64,000 nucleotides of DNA from Streptomyces sp. NBC_01445. GTDB taxonomy: Bacteria; Actinomycetota; Actinomycetes; Streptomycetales; Streptomycetaceae. Made by a program: the position numbers and the translations under genes. Where the stretch lies: positions 2,232,001-2,296,000 of the forward strand of contig NZ_CP109485.1 of assembly GCF_035918235.1 (NCBI RefSeq), given 5' to 3'. Position 1 is the first letter of the stretch; the number at the start of each line of letters is the position of its first letter. The notes beneath the pieces were generated by a model. The model was not told the origin of the DNA. It was given only the letters and a program-made list of their open reading frames with translations, and did not search any database. Positions 37,579 through 46,719 of this stretch are shown piece after piece.

Positions 37579-39191
37579 GGGGCGCTCGCGCCGACCGTCA
37601 CGTCCAGGGTGCCGAGGACGGGAATCTCGAACGTGTGGATGGTGAGGCGTTCCTCGGTCTCCCGGTCTGCCGTGACGGCCTCGCGCAGGAACGAGGGGAG
37701 TTGGGCGAGTGGAGGTAGGTCGTGCCGGGCGAGTTCAGCGTCGAGATCGAGGACCGGTGAGTCCTGGCGACGCAGCCGTGAGATTGTCGCGGACACGACG
37801 CCCGGAACCGATTCGACGGCGGCAAAGAAGTCGCTCTGGTAAAGCGTCTGCCCGAAGTCGACCCGGTCGAAGGCGAGAAGCCGGCCGATCACCGCCTCGA
37901 CCTCGCCGACCACGCTGTCCGGGGCGAAGCGGCGATCGACGAGGAGCTGGATCGAGATGTCGACAGGGACGGGCTGCGCGTCTTGGACGTGCACCATGGT
38001 GCCGGCCAGCCGCTTGGTCTCGAAATAGCCAGTCAGGCGCTGCCGGAGGGCTTCCGAGACGGGGCGCCACTCGTCACCGGCCGGTGCAACGTAGAGGTCG
38101 ACACGGTTCCATGCGGTGCTGTGCGCACGCGCCTTGGCGACCCAGCCGGTGCCGTGGGCGACGGCGGCGAAGTCCTCGACCGTGACCGCTCGGCCAACCG
38201 ACCGGAAGGCGAGCGGGGCGTTTTTGATGGCATGGTCCGCCCGCTCGGCGTCACTGCCGCCGGCCGCGGGCCGCGGGTTCGTGACTCGGTGCAGCTCCGC
38301 GATCTCGGTCGCGGCTTGCGAGATCGTTCCGGCGACGACGTTTCCCGCCGAGCCCTGGCAGACGCGGTAGGTGGCGCGGACGTTGTCGGTGCCGGTCCTC
38401 GGCGGCCGCGCGGAGCCGAAGACGACGTGCACGGTGCCGGAGCCGTCCGTGAGCAGCCGGTAGTGCCGGGCTTCGGGGTCGGAGGGCACGACGGGGACAC
38501 CTTCCGTCGTGTCGAAGAGCAGGGCGTCCTTGCGCTCCCATGCGACCCAGTTGGCCCCTTCGTTGATCTCGACGACGACCGAGGAGGTCACCACGCGCTC
38601 GTGCGGCAACGCGAAGCTCTGGCCGGGCTCGCCTGTGGAGGATCCGATGACGACCGCCGGGTCCGTCAGGCGGCTCTGTTCGACCGGCAGGCCGTCGTAG
38701 TGGACGAGCGGGCCGGCGTCAGGGTCGGTCGAAGATCGCATCTGATCGGAGAGGAGGGCCAGTTCCAGTTCGGGACCGAGGTAGGTGAACTCCACGGGGG
38801 CGCCGTCCTGGGGCCTGGTGGTGAACCGGTCACCGTAGTGCAGGGTGACGGTGCGCGGAGCCTCGGGGCACCGGAAGGTCAGGGTCAGGTCGGCCATCGC
38901 CGGTGCCGCCGGGTACAGCTCGTACCCGATCAGCCGCAGGAGGTCCACGATGCCGTTGCGTTCGGAGGCTGTGCGCGGGAACAGCTCGCTGGCGATCCGG
39001 TCCTGGTAGTAGAGGACCACGTCGCCCATGTAGGCGAACAGGTCGACCATCAGCATCCCGAGGTCCGCGGGAGACCGGTCGGTCCACTCCGGCAGGCGCT
39101 GCTCCGCGAGGCGGAGCAGCGCGGCCCGGAGGGACCCGAAGTCCTTGTCGGTGTAGTCGATGGCCGGCGGTGCGGTGGAGGTCTGGTTCAC
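37575..39191 (-). CDS. Baseplate J-like wedge protein
   Basis: A 538-residue protein from GTG 39191. It has the standard start of putative baseplate assembly proteins (IDYTDKDFGSLRAALLRLAE, then DLGMLMVDLFAYMGDVVLYY and LRLIGYELYPAAPAMADLTL). The C-terminal half (GRAVTVEDFAAVAHGTGWVA, FDRVDFGQTLYQSDFFAAVE) matches the gpJ/Pvc11 fold. It forms the baseplate wedge ring around the hub together with gp25, whose gene lies 13 bases upstream. It ends in a four-base overlap with the fibre gene. Confidence 0.9.
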   Translation of the reverse strand: MNQTSTAPPAIDYTDKDFGSLRAALLRLAEQRLPEWTDRSPADLGMLMVDLFAYMGDVVLYYQDRIASELFPRTASERNGIVDLLRLIGYELYPAAPAMADLTLTFRCPEAPRTVTLHYGDRFTTRPQDGAPVEFTYLGPELELALLSDQMRSSTDPDAGPLVHYDGLPVEQSRLTDPAVVIGSSTGEPGQSFALPHERVVTSSVVVEINEGANWVAWERKDALLFDTTEGVPVVPSDPEARHYRLLTDGSGTVHVVFGSARPPRTGTDNVRATYRVCQGSAGNVVAGTISQAATEIAELHRVTNPRPAAGGSDAERADHAIKNAPLAFRSVGRAVTVEDFAAVAHGTGWVAKARAHSTAWNRVDLYVAPAGDEWRPVSEALRQRLTGYFETKRLAGTMVHVQDAQPVPVDISIQLLVDRRFAPDSVVGEVEAVIGRLLAFDRVDFGQTLYQSDFFAAVESVPGVVSATISRLRRQDSPVLDLDAELARHDLPPLAQLPSFLREAVTADRETEERLTIHTFEIPVLGTLDVTVGASAP

Positions 39192-39204
39192 GGCGGTGGC
39201 TCCC

Positions 39205-39570
39205 TCAGCTCAGCGGCACGGTGATCCGGCCACCGACCGAGTCTTCGGCGCGGACGTAGTCGAGTTCCAGGTGGAGCTGGCCGTCGGCGCGGGAGACCCT
39301 GGCGCGGGTGACCACGATCCGCCGGTCCCAGCGGACAACCGCCTCGTGGGCCTGTTTGCGCAGCAAGTCGGCGGTCACGTCGTCGTCGGGTTCGTGGACC
39401 AGCCCGTGCACGCGGGTACCAAAGTCGCGCAGCATCGGCCGCTCACCCAATCTCGTGAGCAGGAGAGCCTTGAGGTCCTCACGGATCTTGACGTCACCGG
39501 CCGACCAGGCGACCCCTCCGGTCCGCGGGTCAATACGGAACGGGAACGCCGCTCCTCGTACCTCGGGCAT
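39205..39570 (-). CDS. gp25-like baseplate wedge protein
   Basis: A 121-residue protein, ATG 39570 with AAGGGA upstream. The sequence FPFRIDPRTGGVAWSAGDVK, REDLKALLLTRLGERPMLRD, FGTRVHGLVHEPDDD is the standard gp25/GPW (Pvc9) fold, including the EPR-like GERPML core that nucleates the sheath on the baseplate. It lies between the proline-rich gene and the baseplate J gene in the usual tail order. Confidence 0.93.
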   Translation of the reverse strand: MPEVRGAAFPFRIDPRTGGVAWSAGDVKIREDLKALLLTRLGERPMLRDFGTRVHGLVHEPDDDVTADLLRKQAHEAVVRWDRRIVVTRARVSRADGQLHLELDYVRAEDSVGGRITVPLS

Positions 39571-39585
39571 GACGGTCCCTTCTGA

Positions 39586-39948
39586 TCAGTCGAGTGGGCA
39601 AGGCGGCGGGGCGGGCAGGGCGGGCAGCGGGGGCAGCGTCGGAGGGGCCGGTAGGCCGGGCAGTGCGGGCTTGGGCACCGGGATCGCCGGGACCGGCGGC
39701 GCCGGCAGGCCGGGCAGCTCGGGCACCGACAACCGGGGCAGAGCCGGCGGCACGGGCACGGCCGGCACCCCCGGCAGTGCGGGCTTCGGCACCGGGATCG
39801 CCGGGACCGGCGGCGCCGGCAGGCCGGGCAGCTCGGGCACCGACAACCGGGGCAGAGCCGGCGGCACGGGCACGGCCGGCACCCCCGGCAGCGCCGGCTT
39901 CGGCACCGGGATCGCCGGGACCGGCGGGAAATGGCAGCGGCTCGTCAC
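39586..39948 (-). CDS. Proline-rich repeat protein at the spike-tip position
   Basis: A 120-residue protein that begins GTG 39948, overlapping the spike gene stop by four bases (GTGA). After SRCHF it is almost all Pro, Ala, Val and Leu, made of a 38-residue unit (PPVPAIPVPKPALPGVPAVP, then VPPALPRLSVPELPGLPA) present twice in full and once in part, and ends PALPAPPPCPLD. In eCIS and phage tails this gene position normally encodes the PAAR tip. I see no PAAR glycine/His pattern and no zinc ligands except one Cys near each end. It could be a rigid polyproline tip or linker. The overlap, ribosome coupling and conserved frame through the repeats support translation. Confidence 0.75.
   Translation of the reverse strand: MTSRCHFPPVPAIPVPKPALPGVPAVPVPPALPRLSVPELPGLPAPPVPAIPVPKPALPGVPAVPVPPALPRLSVPELPGLPAPPVPAIPVPKPALPGLPAPPTLPPLPALPAPPPCPLD
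39683..39925. repeat. 114-bp tandem repeat inside the proline-rich gene
   Basis: The motif ATCGCCGGGACCGGCGG recurs at 39683, 39797 and 39911, exactly 114 bases (38 codons) apart, and the sequence between the copies is nearly identical. The unit length is a multiple of three, so gain or loss of copies keeps the frame. Confidence 0.85.
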
Positions 39949-40751
39949 TTCACCACCACCGAGCTGGTCAGGTGCACGGCGTCGTCCAGCGGCAGCAGCT
40001 TCAGCTCGGCAGATGCGGTGGTAGCCCCGCCCGGAGCGGGGTGGGTGTGGTTGAGCATCTTGTTCCAGAGCGCGGTGAACGCCGTCCCCAGGATCGTCGG
40101 CTGCCCGGCACCGGTGCCTACCGCGACATGGGTGGCGTCCAGGACGACGGTGTCCGCGCTGAGGTGCACGGTGTCCCCGGCCAGGTTGAGCGTTGTGCCC
40201 TTGGGGTTGACGAACGCGGTTCCGCTCTCTCCCATCACCAGATGGTTGCCGTGCTCCTCGACCAGCGTGGTCGTCCGTTCGGCAGCGTCGAGATGCAGAT
40301 GCGAGCCCTGCCGGTTGGCGAGCAGCACACTGCCGTCGTGGTCGATCGAGACGAAGGCGTCGGTGGCGTGCCGGATCAGGATGCGCTCCTCGCCCTCGGT
40401 GTCGACGATCTCGATCGTGTGGCCGGCTTCGGTCTGGATCACCCGGTGGCGGGGAGGTGAGACTCGGGCCTCCTCGGGCGCGGTGCCGTCCGGGTACCAG
40501 ACGCCGGCCCACACGGCGCGCGTCGTGTCTCCTGCCTCGAACTCGACCCACACGTCCGTGCCGACGGGCGGGACGAAGAACTGCCCGTACGGCAGGCACG
40601 GGACGGCGGGCACGTCGGCCGTGGGCCCGAACACGTCGGGGACGGTCACCTGGAGCGTGCCGCGGTGCAGGTCGTCCCTGTTGTCGACCACCTTGCCGCG
40701 GTATTTGCCGTAGTAGCGGCCAACATGACGGCTCAACTCGTCGGACTGCAT
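39945..40751 (-). CDS. Baseplate assembly protein V-like spike
   Basis: A 268-residue protein from ATG 40751 (AGGTGAG upstream). The N-terminal OB-fold region (YYGKYRGKVVDNRDDLHRGT, LQVTVPDVFGP) and VGTDVWVEFEAGD are typical of gpV/gp5 spikes. It then has short beta repeats (SVLLANRQGSHLHLDAAERT, VHLSADTVVLDATHVAV) that build the trimeric needle. It caps the hub and would carry the tip protein encoded next. Length is usual for the Pvc8-like OB-needle form without VgrG fusion. Confidence 0.9.
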   Translation of the reverse strand: MQSDELSRHVGRYYGKYRGKVVDNRDDLHRGTLQVTVPDVFGPTADVPAVPCLPYGQFFVPPVGTDVWVEFEAGDTTRAVWAGVWYPDGTAPEEARVSPPRHRVIQTEAGHTIEIVDTEGEERILIRHATDAFVSIDHDGSVLLANRQGSHLHLDAAERTTTLVEEHGNHLVMGESGTAFVNPKGTTLNLAGDTVHLSADTVVLDATHVAVGTGAGQPTILGTAFTALWNKMLNHTHPAPGGATTASAELKLLPLDDAVHLTSSVVVK

Positions 40752-40755
40752 GGAC

Positions 40756-41916
40756 TCACCTCGTCGCCGTGAACTGTGTGTAGTAGCCGGGCCGCGGGTC
40801 GCCAGGCGCGCAATCGCGGCTGAAGACGTGGTTGACCTTGGTGACATACCAGTTGCCCTCCGCCCAGGGGGCCACTCCGCTGATGGTGACGAGCGACTTG
40901 GCCCGGAGCAGCACCGTGCCCGTGGCGACGCCACGTCCGTGCAGTCCGAACCTGCGGGTGGGATCGGGAGCGACCCGCAGCGCGCTGTCGGAGGGGGCCG
41001 CGGCTGCGCCGCCTGACAGGCGTTCGACGGGACGCCGGAGCCGGCCTGTGGCGGCCGCGGCCACGTCGGCGAGTGCCTCGACCGCTTTGCGCTGGGCGGT
41101 CGTGGCGTCGCGGGCCCGTCCGATGGCGGGCGCCGGCAGGGCGGGCCTGGGCGGGTCGGGGGGTGCGGAACGGTTCACCACGGCGCCCGAGGCGGGGTCG
41201 ACGGTGCTGAGCTCCAGCAGGGGCCGGGCGGCGGCACTGATCCGCTCGTAGTCGAACTGGATGAGGTCGCCGGTCCCCCGGTTGTAGCGCAGCTCGCCCA
41301 CGGGCTGCGCTTCGGCGAGCGTCGTGAGGGGCAGAAAGTAGAACTTCGAGCGCTCTTTGCCGTCGAACTCGACGAAGGCCAGACAGGCCTGGTGTTCGGC
41401 CTGGCCGAGCACGAACTCCCACTCGTTGAGTCCGGCCCGGCGCGTCGGCCGGACGGTGTCCATGGGCGCGTCGTCGGTGGGCTGGATGCGGCCGGTGGCA
41501 ATGCCGTATTCGGGGCGCCCGACGATGCGTTCCAGCACCTCGCTCAGGCGCTCCCCCGGCCGCCACTCGGCTGGGTCGAGGGCACGGCGGGACATACGGA
41601 AGCTGAAGTCGAGCACCGTCAACTCGACCCACTGTCCTCGTGCCCCGGCGACCACGCGGGCGCTCATGATCTCCCCTTCGAACAGCGTCGCGTACTGGGA
41701 GCGCCAGCCGAGGGTCAGCCGTACCTGCAGCCCTTCGAAGGCCGCGTCAGCGAGGAGTCCGGTGGCATCGTCCAGGACGACCACCGCCTTGTCGGTGAGC
41801 CGGTCGTGATCCTCCACGGCGATGGACCGCACAGGCGCGGAGACGTCCCGCCAGTCCTTGCCGTCAGCGCTGACCAGGAAGACGGCCACCGTCGATTCGT
41901 CGCTCGCGTCACCCAT
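40756..41916 (-). CDS. Hub protein, phage late control D-like
   Basis: A 386-residue protein, ATG 41916 directly after the LysM gene stop. Hub features include LQVRLTLGWRSQYATLFEGE near residue 65, LDFSFRMSRRALD and a final VTISGVAPWAEGNWYVTKVN, HVFSRDC region, all characteristic of gpD/gp27-type hub proteins. An Ala/Pro/Arg-rich insert of about 80 residues lies between the two halves. It connects the inner tube to the spike encoded five bases downstream. Confidence 0.88.
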   Translation of the reverse strand: MGDASDESTVAVFLVSADGKDWRDVSAPVRSIAVEDHDRLTDKAVVVLDDATGLLADAAFEGLQVRLTLGWRSQYATLFEGEIMSARVVAGARGQWVELTVLDFSFRMSRRALDPAEWRPGERLSEVLERIVGRPEYGIATGRIQPTDDAPMDTVRPTRRAGLNEWEFVLGQAEHQACLAFVEFDGKERSKFYFLPLTTLAEAQPVGELRYNRGTGDLIQFDYERISAAARPLLELSTVDPASGAVVNRSAPPDPPRPALPAPAIGRARDATTAQRKAVEALADVAAAATGRLRRPVERLSGGAAAAPSDSALRVAPDPTRRFGLHGRGVATGTVLLRAKSLVTISGVAPWAEGNWYVTKVNHVFSRDCAPGDPRPGYYTQFTATR

Positions 41917-42234
41917 CTACAGGACTCGCTCCCGGTCGACCCGGCCGATGCCGGGGGTCGCCGGCACGGCCACGGCGTCGCCGGGCCGCAGATCGAGCGG
42001 GAAGGCCAGCGGGTTGGCGTCGGCGATGCACCACCAGGCGTCGCTGTGACCATAGAACCGCCAGGCGAGGTCCTCGATCTGTTCCGTTCCGGTGACGTGG
42101 TGCCGGAAGTCGGGCGAGTCCGCGGGCGGCGCCGTGTGACGACGGATCTCCACCGTGGGGTGGACCGTCCCGCAGGCGTCGACGGCGTCGTACACCGCAA
42201 GACCGCGGTACCGGGAGGTGATCGACACGGCCAT
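41917..42234 (-). CDS. LysM-type tail protein X-like connector
   Basis: A 105-residue protein from ATG 42234 (GGAGGGC upstream). The C-terminal ~50 residues (IEDLAWRFYGHSDAWWCIAD, ANPLAFPLDLRPGDAVAVPA) have the LysM-like pattern of tail protein X/Pvc6-7 proteins, which stabilise the hub-tube joint. It is placed between the CIS tube gene and the hub gene, as in other contractile systems. Confidence 0.85.
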   Translation of the reverse strand: MAVSITSRYRGLAVYDAVDACGTVHPTVEIRRHTAPPADSPDFRHHVTGTEQIEDLAWRFYGHSDAWWCIADANPLAFPLDLRPGDAVAVPATPGIGRVDRERVL

Positions 42235-42247
42235 GGCTGCCCTCCTG

Positions 42248-42997
42248 TCAGTCGAAGAAGCTCTGTACAGCGCCGAGGACCGGCGCGGCCTGGACGAGGT
42301 CCTCGCCGTCGATGTGCTTGTACGACTTGACGACCTCGATGACCCGGCCGATGACGTCCATGCTGGTCGAGAACGAGTGGGTCTGCTCGGTCAGCGTGAG
42401 GCTCACCTCCGCGCGTTCCGGTGTGAGGTCCGGCTTGAACATCGTGACTTTGATGTTCAGGTCCGTCATCACACAGTCGAGATCGATGCCGCCGAGTTTG
42501 AGTGTGCACAACGGCGGTCGGGTCGGCGCGCCGAACTTTTTGGGGTCGGAGATCCAGGACGGCAGATCGCTGACGGGGTCCCAGGAGGGGTTCATGAAGG
42601 AACGCAGCACCGCCAGGCTCGGTTCGATGCGTCCGCCGAAGCGCTTGTCCCCGGCGACGACCGGTTCGCGCGCCTGGGCGGCGGGGATGTCCGGCTGCTG
42701 CCTGGCGTCCAGGGCGAAGTCCAGCGCGAAGGTGCGGGGCTTGCCGATCACCGCTTGCTGGCCCCTGGTGTTCACCAGCAGGCTGCCGATCTCTTTGACG
42801 TCGTCCAGGAAGCCACCGAGCGTGCCGCCGAATGCCTTTCCCTTCTCGGTCCGGTCGAAGTTCCACGCACCGAAGTCGGGGGATTCCCGGTACTCGAAGG
42901 TCTTCTTCTCCGAAAGTAGCTCCGGGCTGTACTGGAAGCGGAAGATCAACGGGGGAGCATGCAGGATGTTCGCCAGGTAGCCGGTCCGCCGGTCCAT
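42248..42997 (-). CDS. CIS tube-like / tube initiator protein
   Basis: A 249-residue protein. ILHAPPLIFRFQYSPELLSE near the start, PRTFALDFALDARQ in the middle, and DLDCVMTDLNIKVTMFKPDL, ERAEVSLTLTEQTHSF toward the end match the contractile-injection-system tube protein family (Pvc7-like, N-terminal part). Such proteins start the inner tube on the hub. It is followed by the LysM gene with a 13-base gap. In larger homologues the LysM domain is on the same chain. Confidence 0.85.
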   Translation of the reverse strand: MDRRTGYLANILHAPPLIFRFQYSPELLSEKKTFEYRESPDFGAWNFDRTEKGKAFGGTLGGFLDDVKEIGSLLVNTRGQQAVIGKPRTFALDFALDARQQPDIPAAQAREPVVAGDKRFGGRIEPSLAVLRSFMNPSWDPVSDLPSWISDPKKFGAPTRPPLCTLKLGGIDLDCVMTDLNIKVTMFKPDLTPERAEVSLTLTEQTHSFSTSMDVIGRVIEVVKSYKHIDGEDLVQAAPVLGAVQSFFD

Positions 42998-43005
42998 CGG
43001 GACTC

Positions 43006-44913
43006 CTAGGTGGGAAGAGGCAAACGGCCGCTGCCGCCGCGCAGGTCGTAGTCGAACCTCATGCGGGCATAGCGCTCCATGTCGTCACGGTCGGGGGGCG
43101 GCGGGAAGTCGCCGGGGTCGAGCCGTCCGGGGGCGGGCTCGTCGGGTGAGGGCGGTCCGGCCGGGCCAGGCGCGCCGCCCACCTCGATGACGACCTCGTC
43201 GATGACGATCGTCGCCCGCGCCCGGTCCCCTGGCGGGCCCTCGTCCTTGGGCCGGAAGGCTCCCGGTTCTCCCCGCTCGCTCCCAAGGTGCCGGGTGATC
43301 GTCGTCAAGATGGTGGCCAGGCCGCCGCCCGTCAGCCACTTCTCGTACGCGTCGGCGACGGTCTCCAGGCCCGTGCTCGGTTTCCGGGCCGCCTCGACGA
43401 CCAGGTTCCCGGCCAGGTCGGTGGAGTGCTCGCGCAACGTGGCGAGTTGGCGGCCGAGGGCCTGGTCGGACAGGGTCGACTCCCGCTCGGCCACGGTGTC
43501 GAGCTCGTCACCGAGGGCGCGCATGCCGCCCTGTACGGAGTCGTTCAGGAACCGCAGTCCATCTCCGGTCGCTTGCTGCAACCGCTCAAGGGCTCCCATG
43601 GCGCGCCCGGCCACCGCAGCGTCGCGCAGGGCCGCGCCGAGGTCCGGAGGCTCGGGCGGCTTCGCGGGCGTGCCCGCGGCGCCGGGGGCCAGCGCCTCGA
43701 GGAACTTCAGCTGGGCGGCCTCGTGCAAGTCCTTCACCAGCTGTGCATCCTCGATCGGCTTCCCCGTCTTTAGCTGAACCAGCGCGGGGAGGACGGCCGG
43801 AAGGATGCGGATGAGGTGGGTCAGAACCCGGAAGACCCGCAGCTCGGCGAAGTTGCGCAGGATGGTGTCCACCGTAGGAACCAGCCAGTTCAGCAGCTGG
43901 TTCACCGCTGTTCCGATCGCCGCGCCGAGGGCGGACCCCAGGTCGAAGACCGCGAGCAGGGCTTCGCGGACCGTGGCGAACACGGCCGACAGGATGCCCT
44001 GCAGCGTGCTCGCCAGGACGGCCGCGACTCCGGCCGCCATGCGCGCCACCATCGCCAGGGTGTCGAAGACGGTGAGGGTGACGGCACCGCGCAACAGGAA
44101 GGCGATCCGCAGGGCGAAGCGCAGAGTCTCGGCGATGGCGAGGCGCATGTCGGGGAGGTGTGCGAGCAGCCATGAGAGTGAACCGATGGTCATCGGCAGG
44201 GCGATGACCAGGCCGTCCACCAGTCGACCGATGCGTTCGAGCGAGATCGAGGCGTCGTCCAGCATCCTCAGCCAGCGGGCACCCTGCGGCGTGGGCTCGG
44301 GGCCGGGCGGGCCCCCGGGCCGGCCCGGCGTGGTGGCGGCGAGGAAGAGGCCGGTGAGGGTCTCGACGGCGGCACGGATCTCACCCCATTGGCCGAGGGC
44401 GGTCGCGGCCCCGGGTGGACCCGGTGGAGCAGCGGCCGTACCGGGGGCCGCGGCCAATGTCGGCACGGTAACGCCACCGGCGGCGGGTGGGTGGGCGACG
44501 GCGGTGCCCACCTTGGGCGCCCCCACACCGATCATCATGAGGATGCGTTCGACGCTGTTCGCGATGTTCAGGATCGTGGGAAGGTGCCAGGCCACGAGCA
44601 AGGAGCCGGCCGTGCCCCCCAGGAGACCACCGCCCACATTGCCGATCAGGGCCCCCACTCCGCCGAGCAGGCCTTGGAGGAAGTCGCCGAAGCCACGGCC
44701 CGGTTCCAGGTCCGACAGGTTGACCACGTGCACCATCAGGGCGCCGGACTGCAGGGGCGCCGTGCCGAACCGGGGGCCGGCGGTGATCACCGAGGTGAAG
44801 GCGAATGTGCCGTACGAAGCGGTGGAGCGCTCGATGTCTTCCAGGGCCCGGCGGGCGAAGCGGGTCTGGGTGAGCAGCAGGCCGAGTTGGTGGACCAGTT
44901 CCTCATCGTCCAT
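43006..44913 (-). CDS. Large hydrophobic eCIS protein C (tape-measure candidate)
   Basis: A 635-residue protein, third of three similar tandem genes. A ~60-residue head (LVHQLGLLLTQTRFARRALE) is followed by Gly-rich hydrophobic stretches (FLQGLLGGVGALIGNVGGGL), a Pro/Ala linker and long helical regions with several membrane-like segments at ~270-370 (IAFLLRGAVTLTVFDTLAMV). Near residue 550 it has AYEKWLTGGGLATILTTITR, which aligns with AFNTWLATGGFVLMGEALSL of protein B. The C-terminal part is a beta strand (ATIVIDEVVIEVGG) then a Pro-rich stretch and RYARMRFDYDL. Position and helical character suggest a tape measure or tube-lumen component; this is inference. Confidence 0.7.
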   Translation of the reverse strand: MDDEELVHQLGLLLTQTRFARRALEDIERSTASYGTFAFTSVITAGPRFGTAPLQSGALMVHVVNLSDLEPGRGFGDFLQGLLGGVGALIGNVGGGLLGGTAGSLLVAWHLPTILNIANSVERILMMIGVGAPKVGTAVAHPPAAGGVTVPTLAAAPGTAAAPPGPPGAATALGQWGEIRAAVETLTGLFLAATTPGRPGGPPGPEPTPQGARWLRMLDDASISLERIGRLVDGLVIALPMTIGSLSWLLAHLPDMRLAIAETLRFALRIAFLLRGAVTLTVFDTLAMVARMAAGVAAVLASTLQGILSAVFATVREALLAVFDLGSALGAAIGTAVNQLLNWLVPTVDTILRNFAELRVFRVLTHLIRILPAVLPALVQLKTGKPIEDAQLVKDLHEAAQLKFLEALAPGAAGTPAKPPEPPDLGAALRDAAVAGRAMGALERLQQATGDGLRFLNDSVQGGMRALGDELDTVAERESTLSDQALGRQLATLREHSTDLAGNLVVEAARKPSTGLETVADAYEKWLTGGGLATILTTITRHLGSERGEPGAFRPKDEGPPGDRARATIVIDEVVIEVGGAPGPAGPPSPDEPAPGRLDPGDFPPPPDRDDMERYARMRFDYDLRGGSGRLPLPT

Positions 44914-44915
44914 GG

Positions 44916-46718
44916 TCAGCCGCTCCCTTCGCCGCCGCGTCCGGCCAGGCGGCCGAGGCCTTCCCGGTACGCCCCGTGCACCGCGTCGGCGAAGTGCCCG
45001 GACAGGACGTCGGCCAGGTCGCCGTCGAGCGCCCGGCCCGGCGGCACGCGCAGCGTGAGCCGAGGCACACGGACACGGCTGAGCCGGGCCCGGCGGTGCA
45101 GGATGTGGGGCGAGGTGGGCGGTGCGGGCGGGCGCCCGGCCGTGGCGTTCTCGTCCGCCCTCGTCCGCCAGAAGGCGGTCAGTTCCCGGACGTAGAGGGA
45201 GAGGGCCTCCCCCATGAGTACGAACCCACCCGTGGCCAACCAGGTGTTGAAGGCCTTGCCGAGGGTGTCCTCGGGCACGCGGTCGACGGCCTCGCGCTGT
45301 CGTGCGACCTCGTCGCCGGCCACCACGTCGGACAGGCGTCCGGCTTGTCGTGCGGCCTGGGCCAACCGATCACCCACTGCGATCCGGGACGCCCGTTCGC
45401 CCTCCGCCGTGAACGAGGCGGCCAGGCGGTCCAGGCCGTGGCCGGTGTCCCCCGGGGCGCGTGACAGTCCGTCGCGCAGGGCACCTTCGGCGCGGTCGAC
45501 GGCCTCGGTCAGCCGTCTGCCACGGCCGTCTCCGAAGAGGGCCTCGCCGAGGTTCGGGAACCGCGACTCAAACCGGAGAGCAGGCGCCTCGGCGTAGTGC
45601 GACAGCGGATCGCCGACCGGCAGCGGCAGAGTGCGAGCGTCGGGCGTGATCGCCTCGATCAGCTCGGTGACCACGCGCAGCAGGTGGACCCAGGCCGCCA
45701 GGCACGCAGTGAGTCGGGCGAGGAAGTCCTTGACAGACGAGGCCACTCCGCTGCCGAGCACGGTCGCGAGCCGGAGGTGGAAGGAGACGTGCACACCGAT
45801 GATTCCGTACACGGCCGAAGCGAGCGCCGAGGCCTTCCGGGCCATGACGCCGATGCTTGCGAAGACGGTCTCCAGTGCGGTGCGGCGCACGCTCAGCACC
45901 ATGTGTTCGATGGCCTCGGCGTAGCCGAGCACGGTGAACGCGGCGAACCGGGTCGCCGCCTCACCGAGGACGGTCACCACACGGGGGACCGCCGCCAGGA
46001 TGACCACACCGGCGAGCACGGCGGTCTCCGCCGCGTCCGACGTTCCCGGGCCGATGCCCGCCGCGGGCTGCGCGGAGCCCGGTGGCATCGCCGCGCCGTG
46101 CCCTGTCGTGGACGGTGCGACGTTCGCCGTGGGCGTGCCCGGCCCGCTGGGCACCCCCAGGACGGCGAGGGCGGTGCGGACACGTGCGGCCAGGACGTCG
46201 ATCTCCCCGTCCTTCCGGGAAGCCTGAGCCAGCGACCGGAAGGCCAGACCCGCCAGCCCGAAGAGATCCACCGCCCGGCGGTGGGCCGGGTCGAAGGCGC
46301 CGGGCACCGGGTGCGCGTAGCCGCGTACGGACGCCTCGATATCGGCGAGCACCCCCTCCACGGTGACCAGGGTCCGCGGGATCACGAGGGCCGACGACGT
46401 CTCCGCGCTCAGCGGCGCCACGGCGCGTTCGATGTTGTCGATGAGGTCGAGCCCGCCCCGCGCCGACCCCAGGGGCAAGGAGACGACCGGGGCGTGGGCG
46501 AGCATCCTCCGCTGGTCAGAGGCCAGTCGTACGCTCACGGCCCCATTGTGGAAGCGGAGGATCGGGAACTGCCTCGATGCCTGCTCCACCATCCGTACGG
46601 CGCGGCGGCGCCTATCGAGCACGGGCGCGATCTTCCTGTCCGCCGTCTGGACACCGGTGCACTGGAGCGTCAGGGAGGCCGTGAAGACGGCGGCCACCGC
46701 AGCCAGATCGATGGGCAT
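44916..46718 (-). CDS. Large hydrophobic eCIS protein B (tape-measure candidate)
   Basis: A 600-residue protein that begins at ATG 46718, one base before the stop of protein A, and ends two bases before protein C. It has a ~120-residue globular head (FPILRFHNGAVSVRLASDQR), a Pro/Ala/Thr linker near 200-230, a hydrophobic centre (TAVLAGVVILAAVPRVVTVL) and a long helical part. The C-terminal RRARLSRVRVPRLTLRVPPG and HFADAVHGAYREGL close it with a strand-helix ending that proteins A and C also have. The family is not named; with B and C sharing a ~100-residue C-terminal segment, they look like ancient duplicates. Confidence 0.7.
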   Translation of the reverse strand: MPIDLAAVAAVFTASLTLQCTGVQTADRKIAPVLDRRRRAVRMVEQASRQFPILRFHNGAVSVRLASDQRRMLAHAPVVSLPLGSARGGLDLIDNIERAVAPLSAETSSALVIPRTLVTVEGVLADIEASVRGYAHPVPGAFDPAHRRAVDLFGLAGLAFRSLAQASRKDGEIDVLAARVRTALAVLGVPSGPGTPTANVAPSTTGHGAAMPPGSAQPAAGIGPGTSDAAETAVLAGVVILAAVPRVVTVLGEAATRFAAFTVLGYAEAIEHMVLSVRRTALETVFASIGVMARKASALASAVYGIIGVHVSFHLRLATVLGSGVASSVKDFLARLTACLAAWVHLLRVVTELIEAITPDARTLPLPVGDPLSHYAEAPALRFESRFPNLGEALFGDGRGRRLTEAVDRAEGALRDGLSRAPGDTGHGLDRLAASFTAEGERASRIAVGDRLAQAARQAGRLSDVVAGDEVARQREAVDRVPEDTLGKAFNTWLATGGFVLMGEALSLYVRELTAFWRTRADENATAGRPPAPPTSPHILHRRARLSRVRVPRLTLRVPPGRALDGDLADVLSGHFADAVHGAYREGLGRLAGRGGEGSG

Positions 46719-46719
46719 G

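Noticed and set aside
39594..40460. Glycine-rich PE-PGRS-like frame on the plus strand
   Set aside because: It is the antisense of the proline-rich and spike genes, which have coupled starts and fitting positions.
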